A DNA stretch of 64,000 bases from NCBI RefSeq assembly GCF_000023905.1, contig NC_013192.1:1984001-2048000 (forward strand). The letters are read 5' to 3'. Positions within the stretch are counted from its first letter, which is position 1; every line of letters begins with the position of its first letter. This document shows positions 55,923 through 64,000 of this stretch, piece after piece. Both the position numbers and the translations under genes were made by a program. The stretch comes from Leptotrichia buccalis C-1013-b. Lineage in GTDB: Bacteria; Fusobacteriota; Fusobacteriia; Fusobacteriales; Leptotrichiaceae. The notes beneath the pieces are model-generated. The model searched no databases and was not told where the DNA came from. It saw only the letters and a list, made by a program, of their open reading frames with translations.

Positions 55923-57358
55923 TGGGAAAAATTGAAGATGAAAAAAAGTTGGAAGAGCAGGCTGAGCCAATTAAGAAAAAAAGAGGTAGACCAAAAGCTG
56001 CAGAAAAAATAGTTGAAGAAAGTGATAAAAAATTGGAAACTTTAGAAGAAAATAAAGAAAATAAAACAGAAGAAAAAAAAGTTACATTGGAACAAGGAAA
56101 TGAAGAAGAGGAAATGATAAAAAATATATTGGAACAAAATGTAACTAATTTAAAAAAAATAGCTAAAGAATACAAAATTGAAGGATTTTCAGGAATGTCA
56201 AAACTTGAGTTAATTAATGCTATTCTTATTGAAAAAGGGAAAGAAAATGGAAAAACTTATGGTTTTGGAAAATTAGATATAATGAGTGAAGGAACTTATG
56301 GATTTTTGCGAAAAACTTCAATTGGTCCTGATATTTATATGTCAGTTTCACAAATAAAAAGATTTTTTCTGCGAAATGAAGATATTGTATTTGGAGAATT
56401 AAGAATTCCGATTGGAACAGAAAAAAACTATGGAGTTCTAAAAGTGCTATTAGTAAATGGAGATTTGCCAGAAAAATCGTTAAAACGTCCATATTTTGAC
56501 GATTTGATTCCTTCTTATCCAGATGAAAAATTAAACTTGGGAAATGGTGAGATATCTTCAAGAATTATCGACTTAATTTCACCAATTGGAAAAGGGCAGA
56601 GAGGACTTATCGTTGCACCGCCAAAAGCTGGAAAAACGGTGTTACTGTCAACTCTTGCAAATGATATTATAAAATATAATCCAGAAATTGATGTATGGAT
56701 ATTATTAATTGACGAGAGACCTGAAGAAGTTACTGATATTAAGGAAAATGTAAAAGAAGCGGAAGTTTATTCAGCTACATTTGATGAAGATCCGAGAATG
56801 CACACACAAGTTACTGAAAACGTTCTGGAAATGGCAAAAAGAGAAGTTGAGCGTGGAAAAGATATTTTAATCTTAATGGACAGCCTTACAAGGCTTGCAC
56901 GGTCGTATAACATCACAATTCCTTCAAGCGGAAAATTGATTTCTGGTGGAATTGACCCAAATGCACTTTATTATCCAAAAAGATTTTTAGGAGCTGCAAG
57001 AAATATTAAAAAAGGTGGAAGCTTGACAATTATAGCAACGGCTTTGATTGAAACAGGAAGTAGAATGGATGAAGTTATTTTTGAAGAGTTTAAAGGAACC
57101 GGGAATATGGAAATTCTTTTAAGTAGGACACTTGAACAGTTGAGAATATTTCCCGCGATAGATGTTTTAAAAAGTGGAACAAGACGTGAGGAATTATTAA
57201 TTCCGAGAAAAAATTTGGAAAAAATATGGAGATTACGAAGAGAGCTTAGTGAAATGTCAGAAGTTGAAGGAATGAAAAATTTAATTGAACTTATAAAGCA
57301 ATACAAAAATAATGATGAATTACTAGATGATTTATACAAACATAAAAAAGTTAAATAA
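55922..57358 (+). CDS. rho: Transcription termination factor Rho
   Basis: Hexameric RNA helicase that ends untranslated transcripts. I start at the ATG at 55922, which overlaps the miaB stop by one base. 478 residues: a charged, low-complexity N-terminal extension of about 70 residues, the Rho N domain (LKKIAKEYKIEGFSGMSKLELI), the RNA-binding cold-shock-like domain, then the ATPase with P-loop APPKAGKT, LLIDERPEEVTD and MDSLTRLARSYN. The N-terminal insert is common in fusobacterial and Gram-positive Rho. It is followed by a strong terminator. Confidence 0.96.
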   Translation: MGKIEDEKKLEEQAEPIKKKRGRPKAAEKIVEESDKKLETLEENKENKTEEKKVTLEQGNEEEEMIKNILEQNVTNLKKIAKEYKIEGFSGMSKLELINAILIEKGKENGKTYGFGKLDIMSEGTYGFLRKTSIGPDIYMSVSQIKRFFLRNEDIVFGELRIPIGTEKNYGVLKVLLVNGDLPEKSLKRPYFDDLIPSYPDEKLNLGNGEISSRIIDLISPIGKGQRGLIVAPPKAGKTVLLSTLANDIIKYNPEIDVWILLIDERPEEVTDIKENVKEAEVYSATFDEDPRMHTQVTENVLEMAKREVERGKDILILMDSLTRLARSYNITIPSSGKLISGGIDPNALYYPKRFLGAARNIKKGGSLTIIATALIETGSRMDEVIFEEFKGTGNMEILLSRTLEQLRIFPAIDVLKSGTRREELLIPRKNLEKIWRLRRELSEMSEVEGMKNLIELIKQYKNNDELLDDLYKHKKVK

Positions 57359-57359
57359 A

Positions 57360-57410
57360 AAACTATACTGCACCCTTGTCTTTAATACAGGATAGAGTGC
57401 AGTTTTTTAT
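57360..57410. terminator. Terminator after rho
   Basis: ACTGCAC (57367-57373) pairs with GTGCAGT (57397-57403), with partial inner pairing of CCTTGT and ACAGG, followed by TTTTTTAT. An A-run on the left means it can also end the convergent DUF6320 operon. Confidence 0.82.
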
Positions 57411-57423
57411 ATTTTTAATAAAC

Positions 57424-58107
57424 TTATCTATGTAACCTTCTTTTAAATTCTTCTTTATAAGATTTATAGGCATATCTTAACATTATACTTAAAATAAAAA
57501 GAGGGATGGAAGAAAATATTGACCACGTCATTTTTTTACTTATAATCAATTCTAAAATTAACAAAAAAATTCCAACAAAAAAAATAAAAAAATTCAACAT
57601 TTTTAACCTGTCACTTTTATGTTTATCCCATATAAATGAAAAGATTAACCCAACAAAATAAAATGCTACAACAATTGGAATCCCACGATTTACACTCCAA
57701 GTCAATTTTTTATCTCCCAAATCTAGCAAATACAAATATCCTGATACTCCAATCAGAATTAAAAATAAATTTGTTCTCATTCGATAGGAATCTAAAAATA
57801 TAAATAATCCTAAATCAAAAACTAAAATTGAAAGAATTGCATAATATCCCCATTCTATTTTTCCATACATTATTAAATTTTGAAATAGGACTTCTAGTAT
57901 TGAAATTATTGAAATTGTAAAAAATGAGAGAAATACAGCTTTTTTTACTTTTTTCATTTTCATTTCATATAAATTTATATTGATAATTGGATATTCCTTT
58001 TCATATTCCTTTTCTTCAAGTCCATCTATTCTCGGAACAACTGTTTCACATAATGGACATCTTTTTGTGCCTTCTTCCAGTTCTACTCCACATTTTATAC
58101 AATACAT
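57424..58107 (-). CDS. DUF6320-type zinc-ribbon membrane protein
   Basis: 227 residues. The N-terminal zinc ribbon has C3, C6, C17 and C20 (MYCIKCGVELEEG, RCPLCETV). After a short acidic linker there are about six membrane segments (residues 53-215). This layout matches the DUF6320 family, whose function is unknown. It is the last gene of a three-gene minus-strand operon after the acyltransferase-like gene (20 bp gap) and the patatin gene. Family and neighbourhood suggest a membrane partner of the acyltransferase; that is inference. Confidence 0.72.
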   Translation of the reverse strand: MYCIKCGVELEEGTKRCPLCETVVPRIDGLEEKEYEKEYPIININLYEMKMKKVKKAVFLSFFTISIISILEVLFQNLIMYGKIEWGYYAILSILVFDLGLFIFLDSYRMRTNLFLILIGVSGYLYLLDLGDKKLTWSVNRGIPIVVAFYFVGLIFSFIWDKHKSDRLKMLNFFIFFVGIFLLILELIISKKMTWSIFSSIPLFILSIMLRYAYKSYKEEFKRRLHR

Positions 58108-58127
58108 CTTAATTTTCCCCCTTATAT

Positions 58128-59393
58128 TTATGAATAATTTGTAATTATTTTAGATTTTATTCCCCTTTTTCGCAAATAAATAAAAAAATCTCTCTCAATA
58201 TCATAATTTGCAGTTAAATTTCCAAAATTTACGTAAATTTTCTGATTATCACTAATAACTCCCATTTTTATTTTACATCGTTTACTTGGTGGCGGCAAAA
58301 ATCTCAAGCCTTTTAAAAATTTTTCATATTTTTTATCAATTTTGAAAATTCCTAAATTTGAAAATCCAGTTGTATAGCCACGTTCACCATAATAATCAAA
58401 AATAAATGGAAAAAATAGCCGCTTTATCAAATATGGAACTGACTTTATTATCATATTTCCAATCGGATTCATAGCTTTATAAATACTTTTATAAAATTCC
58501 TTTTTAGTAATTTTTAATGCAAAATAATTATCCAGATACGTTATAATTTCTGAAAGGGAATAGGCTCCAAGACTGGCATCCACACTAGGAGTTATATTTA
58601 TGAAAAAATTTCTGTAAGTCGTTTCTTCAAAAATTTTTCGTAAATCAACTGGAACTCCAATAACAATTGGATTTTTTGCCTGCGAGTATCTGTCCAGCAA
58701 AATTTTAAAATACACTGCAAGCAAATATTTTCCAATGGTTGTTCCATATTTTTTACTTTCCGCTTTTAAATCGTTTATGGAAATTTCTCCTGTCGTAACG
58801 TGATACTGCCCTTTTTCCAATATTTTTATTGGTAAATGAAATGCTGATTTTATTGTGGTTTCTTTACTCACTTTTTTTAAATATTTTTCATATAAATCGA
58901 CATATTCATTTTTTTTTATTTTTTCTGTTTCACCAGAGCTTTCTAATATTTCTTCTATTTTTTGGAAATTTGTTTTTTCACAGAAATATTTTTCTTCTAA
59001 ATATTTTTCAATTAAATCCTGAAAAAATAATAATGCTCCTTTTCCATCTGTTAAAAAATGTGCTATTTCTATCGAGATTTTATTATTAAAATAGATTATT
59101 CTCAGCGGATTATCTTTTCTTATGTCTGTACAAGGGTATGTTACTTCTTTTCTAATCATAAAATGTGTTTTCTTTTGCTGCAAATAATTCCAGAAAATCC
59201 CTTTTTTTAGTTCTGAATTGTAAAATGGATATTTTTTTTCAAGAAAATTAGACACTTCTTTTAATATTTTTATATCAATATTTTCTGTAAACAATGCAGA
59301 AAGCCGAAAGCACGTTGTCCGCCCTTCGCTGATTATTGATGAATAGGTTTTTGCAAAAGCATCTAGCTCATACCAGATTTTTTCATTTTTCAC
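58128..59393 (-). CDS. Condensation-domain-like acyltransferase (alcohol acetyltransferase-type)
   Basis: 421 residues. The catalytic H-x-x-x-D-G motif of CoA-dependent acyltransferases is H112-F-L-T-D116-G117 (IEIAHFLTDGKGALLFF). The N-terminal start (WYELDAFAKTYSSIIS) and VIGVPVDLRKIF match alcohol acetyltransferase/condensation-like families. These join acyl groups from CoA to an alcohol or amine; the substrate here is unknown. No carrier-protein or peptide-synthetase domains are nearby. It lies between a patatin and a DUF6320 gene. The ATG follows AAAAGGGGAAAA. Confidence 0.78.
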   Translation of the reverse strand: MKNEKIWYELDAFAKTYSSIISEGRTTCFRLSALFTENIDIKILKEVSNFLEKKYPFYNSELKKGIFWNYLQQKKTHFMIRKEVTYPCTDIRKDNPLRIIYFNNKISIEIAHFLTDGKGALLFFQDLIEKYLEEKYFCEKTNFQKIEEILESSGETEKIKKNEYVDLYEKYLKKVSKETTIKSAFHLPIKILEKGQYHVTTGEISINDLKAESKKYGTTIGKYLLAVYFKILLDRYSQAKNPIVIGVPVDLRKIFEETTYRNFFINITPSVDASLGAYSLSEIITYLDNYFALKITKKEFYKSIYKAMNPIGNMIIKSVPYLIKRLFFPFIFDYYGERGYTTGFSNLGIFKIDKKYEKFLKGLRFLPPPSKRCKIKMGVISDNQKIYVNFGNLTANYDIERDFFIYLRKRGIKSKIITNYS

Positions 59394-59443
59394 ATTTTTC
59401 CCCTTTTATTCAAATTTTTTAATTTAATTTTTTAAATAAATTT

Positions 59444-60295
59444 TTATTTTTCCAGATATTCTTTCAATTTTTCATAATTTTTTTTTGCTGTTTCATATCC
59501 AATTTTATAAACTTCAAAAAGTTTTTTACGATTTTTTTCAATTCTTCCCAAAGTCAACTCCACTTCTGGACGTATCACAAAAATTTCTCCCTTTTCCTCA
59601 AGTTTATCAATATAATCCAGTATTTCATTATATCGACTAAAACGTGTATTCATTAGTTCCACAAACTTAGGAAACTTTTTGTATCTTATTTTAATAATTT
59701 TCCCCAACTGGCTCTGTTTTTTTCTATAATCTTTATTACGTGTCAAAACTACAATATTTTTAGTATTTCCATTTTCAATAGACTTTTTAATTGGTATTGG
59801 ATCAGAAACTCCTCCATCCAGATACACATTTCCGTTAATTTCCACTAGTCTAGAAAGAAGTGGCAATGAACTTGATGCTCTCACATAAATTGTATCTGTG
59901 TCAAAATCTTTAACTTCAGGATATTCGGCTTCTCCTGTTTCACAATTTGTAATTACTGCCTGAAATTTTGTCTTATTTTTTTTAAATGTTTCATTATCAA
60001 TCGGATTAAGTTTATTTGGAATTTCATTGTAAACTAGATTCACATCAAATAAATCCCCTGTTTTAATCAAACTATAAAGAGTGCAATATCTTTTATCATT
60101 TAAATAATCCACTGACACATTAAATGCTCTTTTATGCTGCTTTGCCAAATAACTGCATGCGTGACAAGCTCCAGCAGACACTCCTATACAGTTATCAAAT
60201 TCAATATTTTTTCCCAGAAAAAAATCTAGCACTCCCGCTGTAAAAATTCCTCTAAGCCCTCCGCCTTCCAGCACTAATCCTGTTCTGTCATTCAT
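59444..60295 (-). CDS. Patatin-like phospholipase (RssA/YjjU type)
   Basis: 283 residues. Patatin hallmarks: the glycine loop LEGGGLRG (9-16), nucleophile S40 in GVSAG and aspartate D160 in YLDGGVSDPIP. No signal peptide, so it is probably cytoplasmic or peripheral on the membrane. Members hydrolyse acyl esters of lipids; the size is that of the YjjU/YlbK subgroup. It is the first gene of the operon with the acyltransferase (50 bp gap) and DUF6320 genes, suggesting lipid or acyl-ester remodelling. Start supported by AGAAGGGATGAAGTTGAA. Confidence 0.85.
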   Translation of the reverse strand: MNDRTGLVLEGGGLRGIFTAGVLDFFLGKNIEFDNCIGVSAGACHACSYLAKQHKRAFNVSVDYLNDKRYCTLYSLIKTGDLFDVNLVYNEIPNKLNPIDNETFKKNKTKFQAVITNCETGEAEYPEVKDFDTDTIYVRASSSLPLLSRLVEINGNVYLDGGVSDPIPIKKSIENGNTKNIVVLTRNKDYRKKQSQLGKIIKIRYKKFPKFVELMNTRFSRYNEILDYIDKLEEKGEIFVIRPEVELTLGRIEKNRKKLFEVYKIGYETAKKNYEKLKEYLEK

Positions 60296-60410
60296 TTCAA
60301 CTTCATCCCTTCTCAGTTTTATTTAATTTTTATCAATTAATATTTTACATTATTATACACCTAACAATCATATTTTTCCACTATTTTTACTTTTAAAGAA
60401 GAAAAAATTG

Positions 60411-60439
60411 TTGACATTTCTTTGTATATTTGGTATAAT
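60411..60439 (+). promoter_or_regulatory. dps promoter
   Basis: Consensus -35 TTGACA (60411-60416), 17-bp spacer ending TGG and consensus -10 TATAAT (60434-60439) with extended TG. A very strong promoter. Confidence 0.85.
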
Positions 60440-60462
60440 AAAATTGTAATAGATACAATTTT
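60440..60462. promoter_or_regulatory. Candidate operator at the dps transcription start
   Basis: Perfect inverted repeat AAAATTGTA (60440-60448) / TACAATTTT (60454-60462), 5-bp spacer, starting right after the -10. The position suits a repressor site. It does not fit the usual PerR or Fur boxes well, so the regulator is unknown. Confidence 0.6.
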
Positions 60463-60495
60463 AAATAAATCATAATTTTTAAAGGAGTGATAAAA

Positions 60496-60933
60496 ATGTC
60501 AAAAACAGTTGAAAAATTAAATCTTTACTTAGCTAACTTAAACGTACTTTATAGAAAAGTTCAAAATTACCACTGGAATATTGTTGGTGCTGGATTCTTT
60601 TCTGTTCATGCAAAATTGGAAGAATATTATGATGCAATAAATACACAAATTGATGATGTTGCAGAAAGAATTTTGTCAATAGGAGGACGACCTTTAGGAA
60701 CTCTAAAAGATTACTTGGAAGTTACAACTATTAAGGAAGCTGAAAATAAGGAAATTTCTATTCCAGAAGCAGTAGCTGATGTAAAAAAAGAATTTGAAGC
60801 AATGTTAAAATTAGTAAAAGAAATAAAAGTTGTGGCTGACGAAGAAAATGATTATGGAACTTCTGCATTAGTTGACGAATATATCAGCACATACGAAAAA
60901 GATTTGTGGATGTTAAATGCATATTTAAAATAA
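60496..60933 (+). CDS. dps: Dps-family ferritin-like DNA-binding protein
   Basis: Forms 12-subunit shells that oxidise and store iron and guard against peroxide. I start at the ATG at 60496, eight bases after AAAGGAG; an earlier GTG overlaps that site. 145 residues. Ferroxidase residues at the subunit interface are H26 (NYHWNI), H38 (SVHAKL), D53 and E57 (IDDVAERI). No N-terminal Lys-rich DNA-binding tail is seen, so DNA binding is uncertain. Monocistronic, with a strong promoter, a palindrome over the start and a terminator. Confidence 0.94.
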   Translation: MSKTVEKLNLYLANLNVLYRKVQNYHWNIVGAGFFSVHAKLEEYYDAINTQIDDVAERILSIGGRPLGTLKDYLEVTTIKEAENKEISIPEAVADVKKEFEAMLKLVKEIKVVADEENDYGTSALVDEYISTYEKDLWMLNAYLK

Positions 60934-60987
60934 TACTTTACAATTAAAAACTTTTACAAAGTCATAAAATCACCTACCATATATATT

Positions 60988-61026
60988 TAGAGAGAAAGTC
61001 TTTATTACAAGATTTTCTCTTTTTTA
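60988..61026 (+). terminator. Terminator of dps
   Basis: AGAGAAAGTCTT (60991-61002) pairs with AAGATTTTCTCT (61009-61020), 12 bp with one G-U, 6-nt loop, followed by TTTTTATTTA. Confidence 0.87.
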
Positions 61027-61088
61027 TTTACAAAATATATAAAAAATGTTATAATTAATTATTAATAAAAAATTAAAAGGGTGAGGTT

Positions 61089-62609
61089 ATGGCAATAAGT
61101 TTATTTAGTTGCAGTTATATGGGAGTTGATACTTATGTTGTGGAAGTCGAAGTTGACCTATCCAGAGGACTGCCTGTTTTTAATATAGTTGGAATGGGGG
61201 ATCAGGCGATTTCCGAAAGTAAGGAACGGATTAGGAGCTGCTTTAAAAATATGGGATTTGAATTCCCAGTTAGGCGTGTATTAGTGAATTTGTCACCTGC
61301 AAATATTCGGAAAAAAGGAAGTCATTTTGATTTAAGTATTTTTTTGGGAATACTTGCCAATATTGGACACATTTCAAATATAGAAATATTAAAAAAATAT
61401 CTAATTCTAGGAGAAATTTCACTAAATGGAAAAATAAAATCTATAAATGGAGCAATAAATGCCACAATTTTGGCAAAGGAAACGGATTTTGAAGGAGTTA
61501 TTGTTCCAATGGAAAATTATAATGAGGCAAAATTGATTTCAGGTGTGGAAATCATTCCTGTTGATGAAATAACAGAATTGCTGGATTTTCTGGATGGAAA
61601 AACTGATGTAGAAATTTTACGAAAAAAAGCAGACAAGATAGATAATTTTAAAATTGAAAAAGATGTAAATGTTGAAGAAACTATTGATTTTTCCGATGTG
61701 AAAGGTCAGTTTTTAGCAAAAAGAGCGTTGGAAATAGCGGCAGCTGGCGGACATAATGTATTTTTAATAGGAGACCCCGGCTCAGGAAAATCAATGCTTG
61801 CCAAACGTTTTAACACAATTCTGCCTGAAATGCCAGAAGAAGAAATAATCGAAACAACCAAAATTTACAGTATTTCAGGAATGCTAAGCCAAAATGAGCC
61901 AATAATTCGCAAACGTCCATTTAGAGCTCCGCATTATTCAGCAACACAGGTAGCTCTAGTAGGTGGTGCAAACAGAGTTGGTGAAATTACATTGGCATTA
62001 AATGGAGTATTCTTTCTAGATGAAATTGGGGAATTTGAAGGAAAAACGCTGGAAACATTGAGACAGCCGCTGGAAGATGGAAAAATTGTCATTTCAAGAG
62101 CAAACTTTAGTGTAACTTATCCAGTAAAAAACATAACAATAACAGCTTCAAATCCTACTCCAAGCGGATATTTTCCTGATAATCCGCTATGCAACGACAG
62201 TTTACATGAAATAAAACGTTATCAGAAAAAATTTTCAGGTCCGTTTCTCGACAGAATGGATTTGTACGTGGAAATGCACCAGCTGAAAAAAGATGAAATT
62301 TTTGACGAAACTTTATCAGAAAAATCAAAAGACATTCAAGCGAGAGTTATAAAAGCTCGCGAAATTCAAAAACAACGTTTTAATTCAAATACATTAAACA
62401 GAGATATGAATAAAAAGCAGTTAAACAAATATTGTAAAATAGATGAAGAAAGTCAGGAAATTATGAAATCGGCGATTGACAATTTAAAATTATCAGTTAG
62501 AATGTTTGACAAACTGCTGAAAGTTTCACGAACAATAGCAGATTTGGATGGAGAAGAAAATATAAAAAAGGAACATCTTTTGGAAGCGCTTAATTATAGA
62601 AAAAAATAA
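61089..62609 (+). CDS. comM: ComM/YifB-family Mg-chelatase-like AAA+ ATPase
   Basis: 506 residues. An N-terminal Lon-protease-like fold (ISLFSCSYMGVDTYVVEVEVD; SPANIRKKGSHFDLSI) leads to an AAA+ domain with Walker A GDPGSGKS (228-235), Walker B FLDEIGEF and sensor segments, and a C-terminal Mg-chelatase-type region (FSGPFLDRMDLYVEM; RTIADLDGEENI). In Vibrio and Haemophilus, ComM is a branch-migration helicase used in natural transformation. No competence genes are nearby. GGGTGAGG precedes the ATG. Confidence 0.92.
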   Translation: MAISLFSCSYMGVDTYVVEVEVDLSRGLPVFNIVGMGDQAISESKERIRSCFKNMGFEFPVRRVLVNLSPANIRKKGSHFDLSIFLGILANIGHISNIEILKKYLILGEISLNGKIKSINGAINATILAKETDFEGVIVPMENYNEAKLISGVEIIPVDEITELLDFLDGKTDVEILRKKADKIDNFKIEKDVNVEETIDFSDVKGQFLAKRALEIAAAGGHNVFLIGDPGSGKSMLAKRFNTILPEMPEEEIIETTKIYSISGMLSQNEPIIRKRPFRAPHYSATQVALVGGANRVGEITLALNGVFFLDEIGEFEGKTLETLRQPLEDGKIVISRANFSVTYPVKNITITASNPTPSGYFPDNPLCNDSLHEIKRYQKKFSGPFLDRMDLYVEMHQLKKDEIFDETLSEKSKDIQARVIKAREIQKQRFNSNTLNRDMNKKQLNKYCKIDEESQEIMKSAIDNLKLSVRMFDKLLKVSRTIADLDGEENIKKEHLLEALNYRKK

Positions 62610-62729
62610 TAGAGATTGTTTCCATAACATAGTTTTTTTATTTTAACAAGAGGGGACTATACTGGATAATATTTACTTTAGTGTAATTCTAAATTCATAT
62701 AATTATCAACCAAGTCTATTATTCAAAAT

Positions 62730-62780
62730 AATAAAAATGTGTAATCAGTCAATTTAATTTGATTAACTACACATTTTTTT
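62730..62780. terminator. Bidirectional terminator between comM and engB
   Basis: AAAAATGTGTAATCA (from 62734) pairs with TGATTAACTACACATTTTT (to about 62777) with a short bulge, flanked by A and T runs, between two convergent genes. Confidence 0.78.
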
Positions 62781-62790
62781 ACATAAATTA

Positions 62791-63378
62791 TTATTTTTCA
62801 ATAATTCTTTTTCCTATAAAATTCAATAATTCTTCTCTTCCTGTATTTTTCAATGAAGAATAAAAAAACACATCTTCGTTTTTAAACACTAATTTTTTCC
62901 TAATTTCCTTTAACTGCTTGAATTTTTCATTATTTGACAATTTATCTGCCTTTGTAAAAATTATATAATATTCAATTCCAAAATGTTCCAGCCACTTTAA
63001 CATTTCCATATCTTCGTTTGACGGAACTCTACGTAAATCAAGCAATAAAAATACAACTTTTTCACGATTTGAAATTAAATAGCTTTCAATAGTTTTTCCC
63101 CAGTTTTTCTTAACGGCATCAGGTACTTTTGCAAATCCGTATCCGGGTAAATCAACAAAATGAATTTTGTCATTTATTAAAAAATAATTGATTAATTGCG
63201 TTCTTCCTGGAGTTTTACTCGTTCTAGCTAAACTTTTTCTCTTTGTTAAAGAATTTATTAATGATGATTTTCCTACATTTGACCTTCCAATAAATGAAAA
63301 TTCTACAATATTGTTAAAATCTGGATAATCTTTTTCTACAACTGCAGATTTTACAAATTCAGATTTATTTATTTCCAT
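62791..63378 (-). CDS. engB: Ribosome biogenesis GTP-binding protein EngB (YsxC)
   Basis: A small GTPase needed for 50S assembly. 195 residues. G1 GRSNVGKSS (31-39), G2 in KTPGRTQLINYF, G3 DLPGYG, G4 TKADK, G5 SSLK. It follows an LCP-family gene by about 40 bp on the same strand. AAGAGGTGAAAA precedes the ATG. Confidence 0.96.
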   Translation of the reverse strand: MEINKSEFVKSAVVEKDYPDFNNIVEFSFIGRSNVGKSSLINSLTKRKSLARTSKTPGRTQLINYFLINDKIHFVDLPGYGFAKVPDAVKKNWGKTIESYLISNREKVVFLLLDLRRVPSNEDMEMLKWLEHFGIEYYIIFTKADKLSNNEKFKQLKEIRKKLVFKNEDVFFYSSLKNTGREELLNFIGKRIIEK

Positions 63379-63419
63379 TTTTCACCTCTTTTTCTTAAAT
63401 TTTTCACTATTAAATATTT

Positions 63420-64000
63420 CTAATCTTTAAATTCTTCTCTTGCATTTTCCAATGAAGCTTCGTCTGGCATAAAATACCAAACTCCGTTAATCATTCTTCC
63501 ATCTCCAGTAATCTCATGCTGCTCAATATCCGAATGGTGAATCAAAACCGCTGGCAATACTGACAAACTTTTAATAGGATTTACTGCTATTTCCATATGT
63601 TCCTTTGTATAGCCATAAACTTGAGGAATATATTTCCATCCTGACGGTGCAGCTATTTTTTTGACAATTCCTTGAATAACTTGTCTTTGTCGTTCATCAC
63701 GCTTGAATGCCGTATCACTTTTTCTATGTCTTGTATATGCAAGTGCCATTCTTCCTCTCAAATTATAAACTTGCCCTTTATCAAAATGATATACTTCCTG
63801 ATCAAAATAATCCTGATTAAAAGTATGATTTGCAACAACATCGACTCCGTCTATTAAATTTGTTATATTCATCACATCTTCAAATCTGAAACGTACATGA
63901 TAATTAATTTTTGTATCAAGCAAGTTTTCAACTGCATCAATTGTACATTGTGTTCCACCAAAATGATGTGAATGTGTAATTTTGTCCTGTTTATAATTTT
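63420..64000 (-). CDS. LytR-CpsA-Psr (LCP) family protein, N-terminal part outside window
   Basis: The frame runs to the window edge (KIINRTKITHSHHFGGTQCTI...), so the 5' end is missing; about 193 codons are visible. LCP proteins attach teichoic acids, capsule or other glycopolymers to peptidoglycan from undecaprenyl carriers, outside the membrane. Signature pieces: KITHSHHFGG, AVENLLDTKINYHV, IDGVDVVA and the Arg-rich catalytic segment AYTRHRKSDTAFKRDERQRQ. In a Gram-negative-type fusobacterium the acceptor polymer is not obvious. The visible part includes the core and C-terminus (WYFMPDEASLENAREEFKD). Confidence 0.9.
   Translation of the reverse strand, partial: NYKQDKITHSHHFGGTQCTIDAVENLLDTKINYHVRFRFEDVMNITNLIDGVDVVANHTFNQDYFDQEVYHFDKGQVYNLRGRMALAYTRHRKSDTAFKRDERQRQVIQGIVKKIAAPSGWKYIPQVYGYTKEHMEIAVNPIKSLSVLPAVLIHHSDIEQHEITGDGRMINGVWYFMPDEASLENAREEFKD

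Noticed and set aside
1-64000. CRISPR arrays, prophage or new defence cluster
   Set aside because: No regularly spaced identical repeats, no cas genes, integrases, phage structural genes or toxin-antitoxin pairs were recognised; the only mobile DNA is the dead IS.

Overview
The window is a low-GC chromosomal segment from a fusobacterium, most likely Leptotrichia or a close relative. The pointers are very AT-rich intergenic DNA, a porin-like protein with the signal sequence MKKLLGLLALAVVSASAFA, one split transketolase, a sucrose PTS operon and a pyruvate formate-lyase pair, all fitting a saccharolytic anaerobe. The genus is inferred from gene content and protein style; no database was searched.

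Layout. Bases 1-4.7 kb: the end of queA, two orphan secreted proteins, a TlpA-like thioredoxin, ruvA and murI. 4.8-8.6 kb: a DD-carboxypeptidase, an Nramp-like transporter without the DPGN motif and a Nif3-like protein. 8.6-13.7 kb: the macromolecular-synthesis cluster gmk-rpoZ-dnaG-rpoD, followed by a degenerate sigma-70 paralogue. 13.8-26.5 kb: the rpmG-tRNA-Trp-secE-nusG-rplK-rplA-rplJ-rplL-rpoB-rpoC cluster, with a small exported protein between rpoB and rpoC. It carries an L10 leader and two nearly identical uL1-binding-site mimics, one before rplK and one before rplA. 26.8-35.9 kb: glycogen phosphorylase, RNase P RNA, split transketolase, a GPH-type sugar symporter, an alpha/beta hydrolase and tmcAL. 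36-40 kb: the sucrose operon scrA-scrB-scrR with a perfect LacI-type operator.

40-49.9 kb: a class I amidotransferase, an exported 2H phosphoesterase-like protein, a thioredoxin-like protein, pflA and pflB, an unrecognised putative regulator, a HemZ-like radical SAM protein and uppP. 49.95-51.04 kb: a dead ISLre2-type insertion sequence with perfect 24-bp ends, directly upstream of the tuf promoter. 51-64 kb: tuf, a porin-like protein, tRNA-Leu, miaB-rho, a patatin/acyltransferase/DUF6320 operon, dps, comM, engB and a partial LytR-CpsA-Psr protein.

Most genes are housekeeping. The less ordinary signals are regulatory or repetitive: the paired uL1 sites, a degenerate repeat of about 40 bp with at least five recognisable copies, a second palindromic repeat seen twice, structured leaders at glgP and in the pfl region, the sigma paralogue, and several exported proteins of unknown function. 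I found no CRISPR array, prophage or obvious new defence system.
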